Assembly: GCA_019117325.1 (NCBI GenBank)
Contig: DWZY01000158.1
Span: forward strand, 1-6,412
From: Candidatus Brevibacterium intestinigallinarum
GTDB lineage: Bacteria > Actinomycetota > Actinomycetes > Actinomycetales > Brevibacteriaceae
DNA: 6,412 bases
Direction: 5' to 3'
How positions within the stretch are numbered: the first letter of the stretch is position 1; the number at the start of each line of letters is the position of its first letter. The position numbers were made by a program, and so were the translations under genes. The notes under the pieces were generated by a model that saw only the letters and a program-made list of their open reading frames with translations, had not been told where the DNA came from and did no database searches. Below, piece after piece: positions 5,939 to 6,412 of this stretch.

Positions 5939-6358
5939 TCAGGAGATCGAGCGCTTCCGACGCCGGAGGTCCTCCGGGAACCGGTCGCGCGCGTACGTGA
6001 TGGTGGAGTAGCCGTGCGGCAGCGGCGACCCGTCCTCGGCCAGTGCCACGAAGACGATCTTGTCGATCGAGAGGATCGTGTCCCCCGTGATGATGTTGCG
6101 CACCTCGCACCGCATCGTGAGCGAGGTGCGGCCGAAGTGGACGGCCTGCAGGCCGATCTCCAGGATGTCGCCCTGCGTCGCGGACGACACGAACTCGATC
6201 TCCGAGATGTACTTCGTGACGATCCGCTGGTTGCCCAGCTGGATCATCGCGTAGACGACCGCCTCGTCGTCGATCCAGCGCAGGAGGCTGCCGCCGAACA
6301 GTGTCCCGTTCGCGTTGAGGTCCTCGGGTCGCACCCACTTACGGGTGTGGAAGTTCAT
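5939..6358 (-). CDS. YciA-like hotdog-fold acyl-CoA thioesterase
   Basis: From ATG 6358 this gives 139 residues, close to the usual size of a single-hotdog acyl-CoA thioesterase, which hydrolyses acyl-CoA to free acid and CoA in the cytoplasm. The motif LNANGTLFGGSLLRWID (14-30) corresponds to the NANGDIFGG...MD region of YciA; Asn15 and Asp30 are the likely catalytic residues. RIVTKYISEIEFVSSATQGD (45-64) is the central sheet and SIDKIVFVALAEDG (97-110) the last conserved strands. Close relatives that I remember begin at MNFHTRKWV, which supports this start. However, the same frame stays open for 18 more codons to the window edge, all ending in G or C, and no well-spaced ribosome-binding site precedes ATG 6358, so the real start may lie further upstream outside the window. 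It is the first visible gene of a three-gene operon. Confidence 0.87.
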   Translation of the reverse strand: MNFHTRKWVRPEDLNANGTLFGGSLLRWIDDEAVVYAMIQLGNQRIVTKYISEIEFVSSATQGDILEIGLQAVHFGRTSLTMRCEVRNIITGDTILSIDKIVFVALAEDGSPLPHGYSTITYARDRFPEDLRRRKRSIS

Positions 6359-6412
6359 CGCCTCGAAGCGGTCCTCGCCGTGCGGGCCCTGGATCGCCTC
6401 GTCGTGGCTGTG

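Noticed and set aside
1..6412. A defence, mobile or CRISPR system
   Set aside because: No transposase, integrase, nuclease, spaced direct repeats or tRNA-type attachment site was seen. The MoxR-VWA pair can occur in defence-like ternary systems, but this version is the widespread chromosomal actinobacterial type and no third component is visible.

Overview
The window is GC-rich throughout, with strong G/C preference at third codon positions, GTG as well as ATG starts, and an acidic predicted lipoprotein. This points to a high-GC Gram-positive (actinobacterial) chromosome; I cannot name the genus from sequence alone. I see no rRNA, tRNA, CRISPR array, insertion sequence or phage gene. The region looks like ordinary chromosome rather than an obvious mobile island or defence system.

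Layout: (1) Positions 1-1734, minus strand, hold a two-gene unit: a MoxR/ChlI-like AAA+ ATPase followed, with an 8-nt overlap, by the N-terminus of a protein that resembles the VWA-domain partner found beside this ATPase family. The VWA domain itself lies beyond the left edge. (2) Positions 1857-3422, minus strand, hold an acyl-CoA ligase of the AMP-binding (ANL) superfamily. (3) Positions 3423-3564 are a divergent control region. It contains a good sigma-70-type promoter for the ligase, a possible promoter for the opposite gene and short repeats. (4) Positions 3565-4842, plus strand, hold a lipoprotein of the DctP family, the substrate-binding subunit of TRAP carboxylate transporters, with no TRAP membrane subunits next to it. 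(5) Positions 4843-4903 hold a strong hairpin between two convergent genes. (6) Positions 4904-6412, minus strand, hold a tightly packed three-gene operon: a YciA-like hotdog acyl-CoA thioesterase (5' end possibly outside the window), a VOC/glyoxalase-fold protein and a RibD-C/dihydrofolate-reductase-like protein.

How the genes may work together: DctP proteins bind carboxylates outside the membrane, and the divergent ligase activates carboxylates with CoA. A shared uptake-and-activation function for one organic acid is therefore reasonable but unproven. The thioesterase could in principle act on acyl-CoAs, but it is separated from the ligase by a terminator and lies in another transcription unit. 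The ATPase/VWA pair looks independent of the rest and is probably a chaperone-like remodelling module of unknown target. I found no convincing new multi-gene system. The most useful leads are the orphan DctP with its divergent ligase, the probable leaderless start of the ATPase, the non-canonical Walker B of the ATPase, the degraded metal site of the VOC protein, and the apparent coding sequence upstream of the thioesterase start.
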